A DNA stretch of 64,000 bases from Euzebya tangerina (GTDB lineage Bacteria; Actinomycetota; Nitriliruptoria; Euzebyales; Euzebyaceae). Position 1 is the stretch's first letter. Each line of letters starts with the position of its first letter. The stretch lies in NCBI RefSeq assembly GCF_003074135.1, contig NZ_PPDK01000001.1, forward strand, positions 1,240,001-1,304,000, in the 5' to 3' direction. The position numbers and the translations under genes were made by a program. Under the pieces are notes generated by a model that saw only the letters and a list, made by a program, of their open reading frames with translations, had not been told where the DNA came from and searched no databases. Shown here piece by piece: positions 35,905 through 44,546 of the stretch.

Positions 35905-37044
35905 TCAGATCCTGGCTGCCGTGGTGCCGAGCCTCTCCGCGATGGCCGGGGCCGTCGCGGCACACAGGCCACGGTCGGTGATCAGCCCCGTGATCAGGCC
36001 CGCCGGGGTGACGTCGAACGCCGGGTTGGCAGCCTCGGTTCCCTCGGGGACGACCGTCACCTCGGTCTCCTGCTGCGTGCTGCGCGCACCCACGGCGGTC
36101 CTCGACCCGTCCACCCCCCGCACCCGCGTGACCTCACCGGGCCCACGCTCCTCGATCGGGATCTGGGCGATCCCGTCGGTGGTGCTCGGGTCCAACGTCG
36201 AGGCCGGGAAGGCCACGTAGAACGGGACGTCGTGAGCCCCCGCTGCCAGCGCCCGCAGGTACGTTCCGATCTTGTTCGCCACGTCGCCGTTCGCGGCCAC
36301 ACGGTCGGCACCGGTGATGACCAGGTCCACCTGGCCGCGCTGGAGCAGATGGCCGATCGCGTTGTCAACCACGAAGGTGTGCGGAACACCTGCCTGTCCG
36401 AGTTCCCAGGCCGTCAAGGCCCCCTGCGACCGCGGTCGGGTCTCGCCGACCCAGACGTGGACCGGGATCCCCGCGCGGTGCGCGGCGTAGATCGGAGCCG
36501 TGGCCGAGCCGTGCTCCACGAAGGCCAACCAGCCGGCGTTGCAGTGGGTCAACACCTGCACCGGCGCACCCGTCCGCTGGTGGACCTCCCGCATCAGTTC
36601 CAGCCCGTGCTGGCCGATCCGGCGACACCGCTCGACATCGTCCTCAGCGATCCGCTGGGCGACGTCAAGCGCTCGTGACGTCAGGGTCGGGCCAGCCCAC
36701 AGGCCGGCCAGTTCCCCGAGCTGCAGCGAGACCGCCCAGTCCAGGTTGACCGCTGTCGGCCGCGTGCCGCGCAGCAACGCCGCGGATCGGGCCAGGTGCT
36801 CCGCCGCCCCGTCCGCGCTGAGCCCCTCCGCCTGCAGCGCCGCCAGGTACATGCCGAACCCGGCGCTGACCCCGATGCACCCGGCACCTCGGACGGCCAT
36901 GTCCCGGATCGCCTCGGCCATCTCCTCCACCGTCCGCAGGTCGAGGACCTCGACGGCGTGGGGCAGCCGCCGCTGGTCCAGGATGTAGACCACCGAGGGG
37001 TCGTCCGGGTCGACCCAGATCGTCCTGGCGGGGACATCGGCCAC
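35905..37044 (-). CDS. mtnA: Methylthioribose-1-phosphate isomerase
   Basis: Converts 5-methylthioribose-1-phosphate to methylthioribulose-1-phosphate. 379 residues. Cys168 in LTHCNAGW and Asp247 in ITGADRVAANGDVANKIGTY are the catalytic pair; NPAFDVTP closes the site. The N-terminal loop reads RGAGCIGVSAGFGMY instead of the usual RGAPAIG, placing it in a variant clade. No other methionine-salvage gene is near, so it may feed a different pathway such as the MTA-isoprenoid shunt; that is inference. The GTG start is 3 bases after the preceding stop, so it is in an operon with the Tim44-like gene. Confidence 0.88.
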   Translation of the reverse strand: MADVPARTIWVDPDDPSVVYILDQRRLPHAVEVLDLRTVEEMAEAIRDMAVRGAGCIGVSAGFGMYLAALQAEGLSADGAAEHLARSAALLRGTRPTAVNLDWAVSLQLGELAGLWAGPTLTSRALDVAQRIAEDDVERCRRIGQHGLELMREVHQRTGAPVQVLTHCNAGWLAFVEHGSATAPIYAAHRAGIPVHVWVGETRPRSQGALTAWELGQAGVPHTFVVDNAIGHLLQRGQVDLVITGADRVAANGDVANKIGTYLRALAAGAHDVPFYVAFPASTLDPSTTDGIAQIPIEERGPGEVTRVRGVDGSRTAVGARSTQQETEVTVVPEGTEAANPAFDVTPAGLITGLITDRGLCAATAPAIAERLGTTAARI

Positions 37045-37047
37045 GGG

Positions 37048-39057
37048 TCAGTTCTGCTCCGGGTTGTCCGAGAGCGGTGGCGGGATGAACTCCGGCATGA
37101 CCGGCGGGGCGCTGCGCAGGATCTCCTTCGACTGCTGGTACAGCTTCTTTCGCTCCTGCTTGATGGCGCGCTTCAGGTCGGCTTCGACCCAGTCCATCTG
37201 CCGGGAGACCGTGGCCAGGAGCGTTCGCTCCTCCTTGGAGATCTCTCCGTCGATCAGCGCGCCTCGGATCAGCTGGCTCATGAAGGCCTGGGCCTGCTCA
37301 CGGTTGTCCGGCAGCGTGATCGTGTGCGTGCTGGCTGCTCCACTGGCCAGGAACTGCTGCACCCGTTCGACCGGGATGCCGCGGCTGCGAGCCATCTGCG
37401 TCAGGTGTTCGATCTCCTTCGTCGCCAGCTGCCCGTCCGCGGCCGCCATCATGGTGAGCGCCACCATCAGCTCGGGCTCGTTGGCCAACCGGTCGTTCTC
37501 GAGCCGGTTCGACGCGAGGGGCCCACCCGCGGCTGGCAGGACGCCGCCCGCCACGGCCCCCCCAGAGGCCCGCTGCTGCATGGCCGACTCCCGCTCGGCA
37601 CGCTCTTCGCTGGCGATCTCCATCAGGTAGCCCTTCATAGCGTCGTAGGGCTGCACGTCGATCAGGATCCACGACGTCGAGCCGTCGTTGATCGCCGTCC
37701 CGCAGAACTGGCACTCGGTGGCGTTGCCGACATCCAGGGGGGCCCCACACTGCTGGCAGCTGAACGACGTGAAGGTCTGGGCCGTGTTGGAGGTGACGCC
37801 AGCCCGTCGCTGCAGGATCAACACGTCGGAGTAGATCCGCTGCTGGTCGATCATGCGCGGTGAGGTCTTCTTGCCCGTGGCGCGCCGCGCCGACCAGCGC
37901 ACCAGCACCTTCACGGTGTCGACCGGCTGGCCCTGCTTGGCCGCCTGTGCGCCGACGACCTCGACCGATCCGACCGCAGGCGTGAACCAGTAGTTCCCGT
38001 TCCCGGGATCCAACCGCGGCGGCAGGGACGTCGCCCCGGCCGGCAGCACCGGTGCGGCTTGGGAGAGGTCGTCGAAGTAGATCGCCATCATCGCTCGCCA
38101 GTAGATGACCGAGGCGCGGTCTTCGAGGTGCTGGACGTTCAGGCCCGGGTCCTTCTCGAAGAGCTTGGTGATGCCCGGGATCGGACGGGTCGAGGGGACG
38201 ATCCACTCCTCGTCCTGGGTGATCTCCGTCAGCACCCAGTCGTAGGCCCCCGAGTTGATGTGAGACCCACAGGTGGTGCACTCCGCCCGGTCGACGATCC
38301 CGATCTCGCTGCCGCAGTTCGGGCAGGTCCCCTCCAGGATCGAGGCGTCGGTCCGGGTCTTGACGCCCGGCCGGCGCGAGAACGACCAGATCTCGGTGAA
38401 GGTGATCGGGCTCGAGTCGGAGTTGCCCGACACCCGCCGCTGCGTCGTCAGGCTCTCGTTGAAGCTGATGGCCCTGGCCGTGAAGCGGACGTGGATGGTG
38501 TCGAAGTGCTCGTCGGAGTTCACGGCCACGACGTCGTGGCCGACGACCTGCACGTCCCGCATCCGGTTCCGGATGTTCTCCGCCTGCTGCATCTTGATGT
38601 ACAGCTCGAACCGCTCGTACACGCCGTCGGAGATGAAGGCGCGGCAGATGCGCAGATCCTGCTCGCTCCAGGCGTATTGGGTCGTGACGAATCCGGCTCC
38701 GGCACGGGTCAGGAACTGGCCCAGGTTGAAGGCCGGGTCACGCTGCGCGATCGCGGCGAAGGTCTGCTGCTGCAGCGCCTGCTCCTGTCGCTTGACGCCC
38801 TGCCGGATCGTGCGGGTGACCCGCTGCTTCTGGCCCTTGTTCCCGCTGTAGGAGAGCACCAGGAAGACGACGACGAAGACGACGATGACCACCGGCGATC
38901 CGCCGCCGCCTCCCCCGCCGCCGGAGAACCCACCGCCGGAGAACCCACCGCCGCCGCCGCCGGAGAATCCGCCTCCACCACCTCCCCCGCCGCCGAAGCT
39001 GCCACCCCCGCCGGCCTGGGCGAGGATGATGGACAGATCGAACAGCAACTCCCTCAT
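37048..39057 (-). CDS. Tim44-like, zinc-ribbon and TerB-like membrane protein
   Basis: 669 residues. A short N-terminal stretch is followed by a glycine-rich segment (about 17-53: long Gly runs with FSGGG) and one membrane helix (VVIVVFVVVFLVLSYS). A Tim44-like domain (about 85-235; FNLGQFLTRAGAGFV, VYERFELYIKMQ) follows. Two zinc ribbons are CPNCGSEIG with CTTCGSHIN (about 245-265) and CQQCGAPLD with CQFCGTAIN (about 435-460). A TerB-like helical domain ends the protein (about 525-640; MMAAADGQLATKEIEHL). Role unknown; TerB and Tim44-like domains suggest a membrane-associated stress or lipid-binding function. TATCGT ends 6 bases upstream of the start. Confidence 0.75.
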   Translation of the reverse strand: MRELLFDLSIILAQAGGGGSFGGGGGGGGGFSGGGGGGFSGGGFSGGGGGGGGSPVVIVVFVVVFLVLSYSGNKGQKQRVTRTIRQGVKRQEQALQQQTFAAIAQRDPAFNLGQFLTRAGAGFVTTQYAWSEQDLRICRAFISDGVYERFELYIKMQQAENIRNRMRDVQVVGHDVVAVNSDEHFDTIHVRFTARAISFNESLTTQRRVSGNSDSSPITFTEIWSFSRRPGVKTRTDASILEGTCPNCGSEIGIVDRAECTTCGSHINSGAYDWVLTEITQDEEWIVPSTRPIPGITKLFEKDPGLNVQHLEDRASVIYWRAMMAIYFDDLSQAAPVLPAGATSLPPRLDPGNGNYWFTPAVGSVEVVGAQAAKQGQPVDTVKVLVRWSARRATGKKTSPRMIDQQRIYSDVLILQRRAGVTSNTAQTFTSFSCQQCGAPLDVGNATECQFCGTAINDGSTSWILIDVQPYDAMKGYLMEIASEERAERESAMQQRASGGAVAGGVLPAAGGPLASNRLENDRLANEPELMVALTMMAAADGQLATKEIEHLTQMARSRGIPVERVQQFLASGAASTHTITLPDNREQAQAFMSQLIRGALIDGEISKEERTLLATVSRQMDWVEADLKRAIKQERKKLYQQSKEILRSAPPVMPEFIPPPLSDNPEQN

Positions 39058-39124
39058 ACGGCGACGATACCGCCCTGCCGGCTCACCCGATCAGCGCGCC
39101 AGCGGGTCGCCGCGGGGTACCGCC

Positions 39125-40129
39125 TCAGCGGCTGGGATGGCCACCACGACAGTCATGCGCGAATGACCGGTGGTCGTAGTGGGCCAGGAAGGCTCGTGTG
39201 GCGTCGGCTCCGACGTCGAACAGCTCGGCGACCTCCTCCTTCGTGATCAGCACGTCGAGGGTGCGGACGTGCGAGGTGTCCAGGTTGATGGTCCGCCGCT
39301 CGTCGCAGGGCCCGGTCGGCTTCATCTGGTTGCCGGTGTCCAGGACGGTGGCGACGACCGCCCGTAGTCGGGCCGTTGCCGAGTCCGGCCAGGTCCGCTC
39401 GTGCGGCCGGTCCAGCAGCCTGAGGGCGAAGGTCGGGTGGTCGGGCGATTCGCCGTCCCGGCGGTCCAGGACGTCCACGGAGAACCCGGCCCCGAGGCCG
39501 CCGTCGATCAGCAGTCCGCCGGTGGTTGTTCGGTCGCCGATCGGGACCGGGTCGAACACCAGCGGGACCGACATGGAGGCGCGCACCGCCTGAGCGACGG
39601 GTTGCTCATCCGGGTCGAGCCCGTAGCGCTGGTAGTCCCACGGCAGCCGGACGATCCGTCGGTTGACGATGTCGAGTGCCCGCACCACCAGCCGGTACCG
39701 CTGGTCCTGCGGGATCCACGGGTCGGGATCCTCCAGCCGCAGGTCGGCCCAGGTGTGGACGCCGCGGTCGGCCAACAGCCGGGTGATCCACTGGTCCGGA
39801 TCGGTCGTGCGGTTCTGACCGACCCGCTCGAGGACCCCGCCGACGAGTGGTGTGTTGGCCAGTCGTCCGGCCAGGTCGGAGAGGGTCAGACCGGGCCAGT
39901 CAAGCTCGGTCAGGATGGTCTTCAGCTCGTCCGGGCTGGCACCGGCGGCGATCATCGAGCCCGCCATCGCCCCCGACGAGGCACCGGCGATCCGGTTCAC
40001 CGTGTAGCCGTGCTCCCGGAGTTCGGCCAGCGCACCGACGTGGGCGATCCCGCGGACACCGCCACCGCCGAGCACCAGATCGCAACGCTGCGGTTCGGCG
40101 CTCGGCGGTGCCTGTGCGTCGGAACCCAT
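39125..40129 (-). CDS. Patatin-like phospholipase
   Basis: 334 residues, a cytoplasmic or membrane-facing lipid acyl hydrolase. CDLVLGGGGVRGIAHVGAL supplies the oxyanion glycine loop, AGASSGAMAG the nucleophile serine (Gly-x-Ser-x-Gly) and LLIDGGLGAG the Asp-Gly-Gly, completing the Ser-Asp dyad. The frame continues far upstream, but only within the divergent reductase. A -10 (TATATT) ends 7 bases before the ATG at 40127-40129, so I chose that start over the ATG two codons earlier. Confidence 0.88.
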   Translation of the reverse strand: MGSDAQAPPSAEPQRCDLVLGGGGVRGIAHVGALAELREHGYTVNRIAGASSGAMAGSMIAAGASPDELKTILTELDWPGLTLSDLAGRLANTPLVGGVLERVGQNRTTDPDQWITRLLADRGVHTWADLRLEDPDPWIPQDQRYRLVVRALDIVNRRIVRLPWDYQRYGLDPDEQPVAQAVRASMSVPLVFDPVPIGDRTTTGGLLIDGGLGAGFSVDVLDRRDGESPDHPTFALRLLDRPHERTWPDSATARLRAVVATVLDTGNQMKPTGPCDERRTINLDTSHVRTLDVLITKEEVAELFDVGADATRAFLAHYDHRSFAHDCRGGHPSR

Positions 40130-40136
40130 CGGCATG

Positions 40137-40142
40137 AATATA
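40137..40142 (-). promoter_or_regulatory. -10 element for the patatin gene
   Basis: TATATT on the minus strand, 7 bases from the chosen start codon. It lies in the gap shared with the divergent reductase gene. No good -35 is seen. Confidence 0.5.
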
Positions 40143-40219
40143 CGCACGCGCCACCTGCCCTCTATGGTCGACAACTGGCCGGGAGGACCGGGCCGAATCG
40201 CGTCGTCGAGGAGTTGGAG

Positions 40220-40957
40220 ATGGGTCTGCTGGAGGGCAAGGTCGCACTGGTGACAGGCGGTGCGCAGGGCATCGGCCTGGCGGTGGCAACCCGCTACGTG
40301 GAGGAGGGTGCCCGGGTGATGCTGGCGGACCTCGACGGAGCTGCGGCGCAGGAGGCGGCCGCAACCCTGGGTGAGTCGGCCGCCGGGTGTGCTGCCGACG
40401 TGGTCGACGACGGTGACGTCATCCGGATGATCGACGCCACGATCGACGCGTTCGGGCGGTTGGACGTCCTGGTCAACAACGCCGGGATCACTCGTGACGC
40501 CTCGCTGGCCAAGATGACGCTTGCTGAGTTCCGACAGGTCATCGACGTCCACCTGCAGGGCACGTGGCTCGGGATGAAGGCGGCGCTGCCGGTGATGAAG
40601 GCCCAGGGCGAGGGCGGGGCGATCATCAACATGTCGTCGATCTCGGGCAAGATCGGGAACTTCGGGCAGTCCAACTACGCGGCCGCCAAGGCCGGGATCG
40701 TCGGCATGACGAAGTCGGTCGCACGCGAGGGTGCCAAGCACGCCATCCGGGTCAATGCCATCCAACCCGGTCTGATCGACTCGGCCATGACCCGCGCGAT
40801 GCCGCAGGACATCTTCGCCGCGAAGGAGGCTGATGTCCCGATGAAGCGGGCGGGTCAGCCAGAGGAGGTGGCCGGCGTCGCCGTCTTCCTGGCGAGCGAG
40901 CTGTCCAGCTACTGCACCGGCATCACGATCGAGGTGGCTGGCGGACGCCACATGTGA
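40220..40957 (+). CDS. FabG-like 3-oxoacyl-(ACP/CoA) reductase
   Basis: A 245-residue classical SDR. TGGAQGIGLAVA binds NADP(H), NNAGITRDASL is the FabG/PhaB-type block, and the catalytic set is Ser in NMSSISG and Tyr/Lys in YAAAKAG. It could serve fatty-acid synthesis or acetoacetyl-CoA reduction; no other fatty-acid synthase gene is adjacent. A purine-rich GAGGAG precedes the ATG. It is divergent from the patatin gene and convergent with the AEC transporter. Confidence 0.9.
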   Translation: MGLLEGKVALVTGGAQGIGLAVATRYVEEGARVMLADLDGAAAQEAAATLGESAAGCAADVVDDGDVIRMIDATIDAFGRLDVLVNNAGITRDASLAKMTLAEFRQVIDVHLQGTWLGMKAALPVMKAQGEGGAIINMSSISGKIGNFGQSNYAAAKAGIVGMTKSVAREGAKHAIRVNAIQPGLIDSAMTRAMPQDIFAAKEADVPMKRAGQPEEVAGVAVFLASELSSYCTGITIEVAGGRHM

Positions 40958-40987
40958 GGCGACACCGTGTCACACAATGGGGGACCC

Positions 40988-41878
40988 TCACCGGACCAGC
41001 GCGATGATGCCCGGCAGCGTCAGCAGCGACGCAAGGGTGCCGACGAGGACGATGGCGCTGGTCAGATCAGGCATCGTGTCCTGCTCGATCGAGAGGACGA
41101 CGGTGAACACCGCAGCCGGCATGGCTGCCATCAGCACGACGGCTCCGAGTGGTGCACCGCTGAGTCCGACCACGACCGCGGCGCCCGCAGCAACGGCAGG
41201 CTGCACCAGCAGCTTCGTGCCGACGGCCGTGAGGATGTCGGCGTCGAGGCGCGGTCGGGTCATGCCCTGCAGCTGGATGCCGAGCGTCAGCAGCATCACC
41301 GGGATCAGCGCTCCGGCGAGCAGCCCGATCGCGCGGTCCGCGATCGTCGGGAGGTCGAGGTCCAGCGCGTTGACCAGTGCGGCCGGAGGGATCGCCAGCG
41401 TCAGCGGTGAGGTCAGCGCCCGCCTGACCGAGGCGAGCCCGGAGTGTGCGCTGGCGACGCCGACGATGACGCCGACGGTGTTCACCACCACGAGTCCGAT
41501 GGCCGCGAAGGCCGCAGCCTGCTCGCCGAAGGTGAACACCACGACGGCGAGGCCGTAGTTGCCGGCGTTGCCGTACACCGATGTCGTCAGGACAGCAGCC
41601 CGGCGGTCGGCACCGCTGCTGGTCGCAGCCACCCACGCGGTCAGCCCGGCTGCGATGAGGCCCAGCAGCAGCGCGCCGACCATCCGCACCAGGACGTCGC
41701 CACCCAGGTCTGCGGACGCCAACACGTCGAACATGAAGGCCGGGCCGATGATCCAGTAGGCCATGGTCGCGAGCGGAGCCGGCGGCACGTGCAGCCGTCT
41801 CCCGGCGACCGCACCGAGCCCGATGAGTGCGAAGACCGGTCCCAGGATGTCGACGACGATGCTCACCAGACCGGTCAC
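40988..41878 (-). CDS. AEC-family (auxin efflux carrier-like) permease
   Basis: 296 residues with ten hydrophobic helices. TSVYGNAGNYGLAVVVF is the central AEC/PIN signature and the C-terminal half repeats the fold. Bacterial members move small carboxylates such as malate. GTG start; TAGGGT (minus strand) ends 9 bases upstream. Confidence 0.83.
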   Translation of the reverse strand: MTGLVSIVVDILGPVFALIGLGAVAGRRLHVPPAPLATMAYWIIGPAFMFDVLASADLGGDVLVRMVGALLLGLIAAGLTAWVAATSSGADRRAAVLTTSVYGNAGNYGLAVVVFTFGEQAAAFAAIGLVVVNTVGVIVGVASAHSGLASVRRALTSPLTLAIPPAALVNALDLDLPTIADRAIGLLAGALIPVMLLTLGIQLQGMTRPRLDADILTAVGTKLLVQPAVAAGAAVVVGLSGAPLGAVVLMAAMPAAVFTVVLSIEQDTMPDLTSAIVLVGTLASLLTLPGIIALVR

Positions 41879-41929
41879 TGACGAGCGACCCTAACGCCTC
41901 ATGCCCCATCACCCCCGCTGTGCGTCACG

Positions 41930-42223
41930 TCACTCGCAGTCGCAGGGCGTGAACCCGCACCTCGGACAGCCGTCGGCGTAGCGTTGCACCGCGTCCTCGA
42001 GGTCGATGCCGGCCTGCTCGGCCAGCGAGGACACCCAGGCCAGCACGTCGGAGAACTCCTCCACGCGCATCTCGTGGCTGCCCCGGAAGATCGCACGCGA
42101 GAGCTCACCGATCTCCTCGGTCAGCCAGGCGAACGTCCGGGCGATGCCGCGCTCGGCGTCCCGGTCGCCGTAGATCGCAGCCATCTGGTGCTGGAAGTCC
42201 GAGATCGTCTCAAGTCGTGCCAT
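41930..42223 (-). CDS. MazG-like NTP pyrophosphohydrolase with cysteine tail
   Basis: 97 residues. FAWLTEEIGELSRAI and VEEFSDVLAW form the EExxE...ExxD metal motif of the all-alpha NTP pyrophosphatases, which remove damaged or excess nucleotides. The C-terminus CPRCGFTPCDCE has four cysteines, a possible zinc site. GATACT (minus strand, 42236-42231) ends 7 bases before the ATG, so it is probably leaderless. Confidence 0.82.
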   Translation of the reverse strand: MARLETISDFQHQMAAIYGDRDAERGIARTFAWLTEEIGELSRAIFRGSHEMRVEEFSDVLAWVSSLAEQAGIDLEDAVQRYADGCPRCGFTPCDCE

Positions 42224-42344
42224 GCCCCGCAGTATCGGGCGCCCGGCTGGCCTGGTTGAGCTTCTCCGGTCACATCTTGACGAACCGCGCCCAGCGCGGC
42301 GGCGAGAAACGTGTCCACGCTGCCTCTGGCTTGTTCCAGGCTCA

Positions 42345-43226
42345 TCACGCCACCCGCACGCCTGCCTCAGAGCGGTCGCGGTTGGTCAGGAAGGCGAACG
42401 CGAAGCCGGTGACCAGCATCCAGACGCCGTACAGGCCCGGGATGATGGCGATCTCGGCTGAGTCGAGCACGGACAGCGCGATCGTGATGGCGAGCGTGGA
42501 GTTCTGCAGGCCGGTCTCGATGGCAATGGTGGAGGACTGCTTCTGGTCGAGTCCGGCGATTCGGGCCACCCCGAACCCGACGACGAGGGCGATGGCGTTG
42601 AGGGCGATGAAGGCCGGAGCGAATCGTGGACCCTCCTCCATCACCTGGTCGATGTTCTGGATGACCAGCGCGACGATCACCAGGAACAGGAAGGCGGCTG
42701 CAAAGATCTTGGACGGTTCCTTCAGCCGCTCGGCCAGGCTCGGCCTCCTGGCGCGGACCGCCATCCCGATCAGGACCGGCACGATGGTCAAGGCGGCTAC
42801 CTGGACCATCACCTCGCCCACCGGGAAGGCGATCGGCTGCGAGCCGTCATCGAAGGTCCGGAACGCGAGGCCGAGGAGGAACGGCATCGTCAGCCAGACG
42901 ATCGAGTTCGACAGCGCGGTCAGCGAGACCGACAGGGCCCGGTCACCCTCGGCGGCGTGGACGATCAGGTTGGAGGTCGTCCCGCCCGGCGCGGCGGCCA
43001 GCAACACGATGCTGACGGCGAACACGGCGTCGAGCGGGAACACGGCCGCGACGGCGAACCCGAGCGCCGGCAGCAGGAGCATCTGACAGACCAGACCGAT
43101 AGCGATCTGCTTCGGGGCCGACATGACCCGACGGAAGTCGGCAACCGTGAGCGTCATGCCCATGGCGATCATGATCACCACGATGCAGAGGGGGAGGATC
43201 ACCTCCGACAGCACACCGGATTCCAT
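42345..43226 (-). CDS. Bile acid:sodium symporter-family transporter
   Basis: 293 residues with nine or ten hydrophobic helices. IETGLQNSTLAITIAL is the family's conserved crossing-region motif and LAAAPGGTTSNLIVHAA the first. Bacterial members carry organic anions with Na+. AAAGGA precedes the ATG by 7 bases. It lies 24 bases downstream of the TetR gene in the same direction, so the regulator probably controls it. Confidence 0.87.
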   Translation of the reverse strand: MESGVLSEVILPLCIVVIMIAMGMTLTVADFRRVMSAPKQIAIGLVCQMLLLPALGFAVAAVFPLDAVFAVSIVLLAAAPGGTTSNLIVHAAEGDRALSVSLTALSNSIVWLTMPFLLGLAFRTFDDGSQPIAFPVGEVMVQVAALTIVPVLIGMAVRARRPSLAERLKEPSKIFAAAFLFLVIVALVIQNIDQVMEEGPRFAPAFIALNAIALVVGFGVARIAGLDQKQSSTIAIETGLQNSTLAITIALSVLDSAEIAIIPGLYGVWMLVTGFAFAFLTNRDRSEAGVRVA

Positions 43227-43250
43227 TGCGATTCCTTTCCGGGATGGGAG

Positions 43251-43928
43251 CTAGCGCGGACCTGTGCCCCGCCGCGAAGTGGGTGCCATCGACCGCTCGG
43301 GCAGTCCCAACATGCGGCACACGTAGCGCTGCAGGTGCGCGGTGAACTGCGCGAGGTCGTCGGCTGTTGGGGTCAGCGGTCCGGACCTCCCGACCGTGCC
43401 GAGCGACCCCCCGGAGAAGAAGCCGTACTCCATCCAGGTGACGCTCAGCAGGAAGTGGCGCATGTCGAGGTCATCCGCCACGGTCCCGGCTCGTTGCGCC
43501 CGCACCAACACGTCACGGACGGCGCGATACAGGCCCCGACCGAAGTCGACGTCGATCCGGGCGATGGCGGCGTCCGGCTCGGCCAACCACCGCTGCAACC
43601 ACAGCCGCGGGGCCTCCTGGTAGCGGTTCAGCAGTGTGATGTGGTCGGCGACCAGATCGCACAGTGCCTCGCGGAGTGCCACGGGTTCGGCGACGGTCCG
43701 GTCCTCGATGCCGGCGCAGAACTGGATGATCAGCGCTTCCTCGTGCACGAAGGCGTCACGGAAGACGGCTTCGTACAGCGCCGCCTTGGAGCCGATGTGA
43801 TAGTTCAGCGTCGCGACCGAGATCCCGGCCTCGTCAGCCAACATCCGCGTCGACACCCCGTCGTAGCCGTACCGCGCGAACAAGTTGCGCGCGATGCGGG
43901 TGATCTCGTCCTTGGTGTTTCGGCTCAT
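43251..43928 (-). CDS. TetR-family regulator
   Basis: 225 residues. The N-terminal helix-turn-helix reads IARNLFARYGYDGVSTRMLA then EAGISVATLNYHIGSKAALYEAV, followed by a ligand-binding all-helical domain. It precedes the symporter gene and is divergent from the wreck of an aldehyde dehydrogenase gene, which suggests it once controlled both. An imperfect palindrome overlaps its own -10, so autorepression is likely. Confidence 0.88.
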   Translation of the reverse strand: MSRNTKDEITRIARNLFARYGYDGVSTRMLADEAGISVATLNYHIGSKAALYEAVFRDAFVHEEALIIQFCAGIEDRTVAEPVALREALCDLVADHITLLNRYQEAPRLWLQRWLAEPDAAIARIDVDFGRGLYRAVRDVLVRAQRAGTVADDLDMRHFLLSVTWMEYGFFSGGSLGTVGRSGPLTPTADDLAQFTAHLQRYVCRMLGLPERSMAPTSRRGTGPR

Positions 43929-43935
43929 CCATGTC

Positions 43936-43953
43936 CTCTATCGACTGATCGAG
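43936..43953. promoter_or_regulatory. Candidate TetR operator
   Basis: An 18-bp imperfect palindrome of the form CTC-n-ATC...GAT-n-GAG overlaps GATAGA, a -10 placed 8 bases before the TetR start. It lies between the TetR gene and the dehydrogenase remnant. Confidence 0.45.
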
Positions 43954-43975
43954 CGAATACGATCCGCACGACCGT

Positions 43976-44492
43976 GTCAAGCGGCTGTCGCTCAGTCGGC
44001 GGCACGACGTCCACCAGCCGCTCGGTGTCGTCGGGAACATGGCCCCTGAAACTTCCCCATCGACATCTCCATCGGGCCTCTGGTCGACATCCTGGCAGCG
44101 GGCAACCGGGCGATCGTGAAGCCCAGCGAGCACGCCCCAGCCTCCGCCGAACTGGTGGAGGAGATGATCGGCGAGTCGTTTCGTGAGACCGTCGTCGCGG
44201 TCGTCACCGGTGGCGTGGACCTCGCACAGCAGTTCGCATCGATGCCGTGGGACCACCTGCTCTTCACCGGCGGTGGGGCCATCGGACGACGGGTCCTGCA
44301 GGCGGCGCGCTGCCGTTCGGGGGTGTTGGTGCCAGCGGCATGGGCCATCACCACGGCCACGACGGGTTCAGGCACTTCTCCAAGGCACGGCCGGTCTTCA
44401 CGCAGCCACGGCTGAACGGATCCGCGATCCTGTATCCGCCGTACGGTCGGACGGTCGACTTCCTCCTGGACCGGATCCTCCCGTCCCGCTAG
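43976..44492 (+). pseudogene. Aldehyde dehydrogenase remnant (coniferyl-aldehyde-dehydrogenase-like)
   Basis: Three pieces of one ALDH can be read in different frames: VHQPLGVVGNMAP, then NFPIDISIGPLVDILAAGN to FTGGGAIGRRVLQAAR, then LPFGGVGASGMG to the true C-terminus and TAG at 44490-44492. A one-base loss near 44052 breaks the first join, and the expected Trp codon TGG there is TGA. At about 44310 the second join lacks the roughly 200 residues that carry the catalytic Glu and Cys. The first 100 or so residues are also gone. It cannot make a working enzyme. Order and orientation are otherwise normal, so it decayed in place. Confidence 0.85.
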
Positions 44493-44511
44493 ATCGACGA
44501 CGTCCCAACTC

Positions 44512-44539
44512 TTGACCGAGTCCAGAATTGGTGTAGCGT
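44512..44539 (+). promoter_or_regulatory. furA promoter/operator region
   Basis: -35 TTGACC (44512-44517), 16-bp spacer and -10 TAGCGT (44534-44539), ending 7 bases before the GTG: a leaderless layout. The TCCAGAATTGG within the spacer resembles the AT-rich site reported for mycobacterial FurA autoregulation, as far as I recall it. Confidence 0.6.
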
Positions 44540-44546
44540 CGGAACC

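Noticed and set aside
39401-40219. Long N-terminal extension of the FabG-like frame
   Set aside because: It runs antisense through the patatin gene; the SDR fold begins at the ATG at 40220 with a ribosome-binding site.
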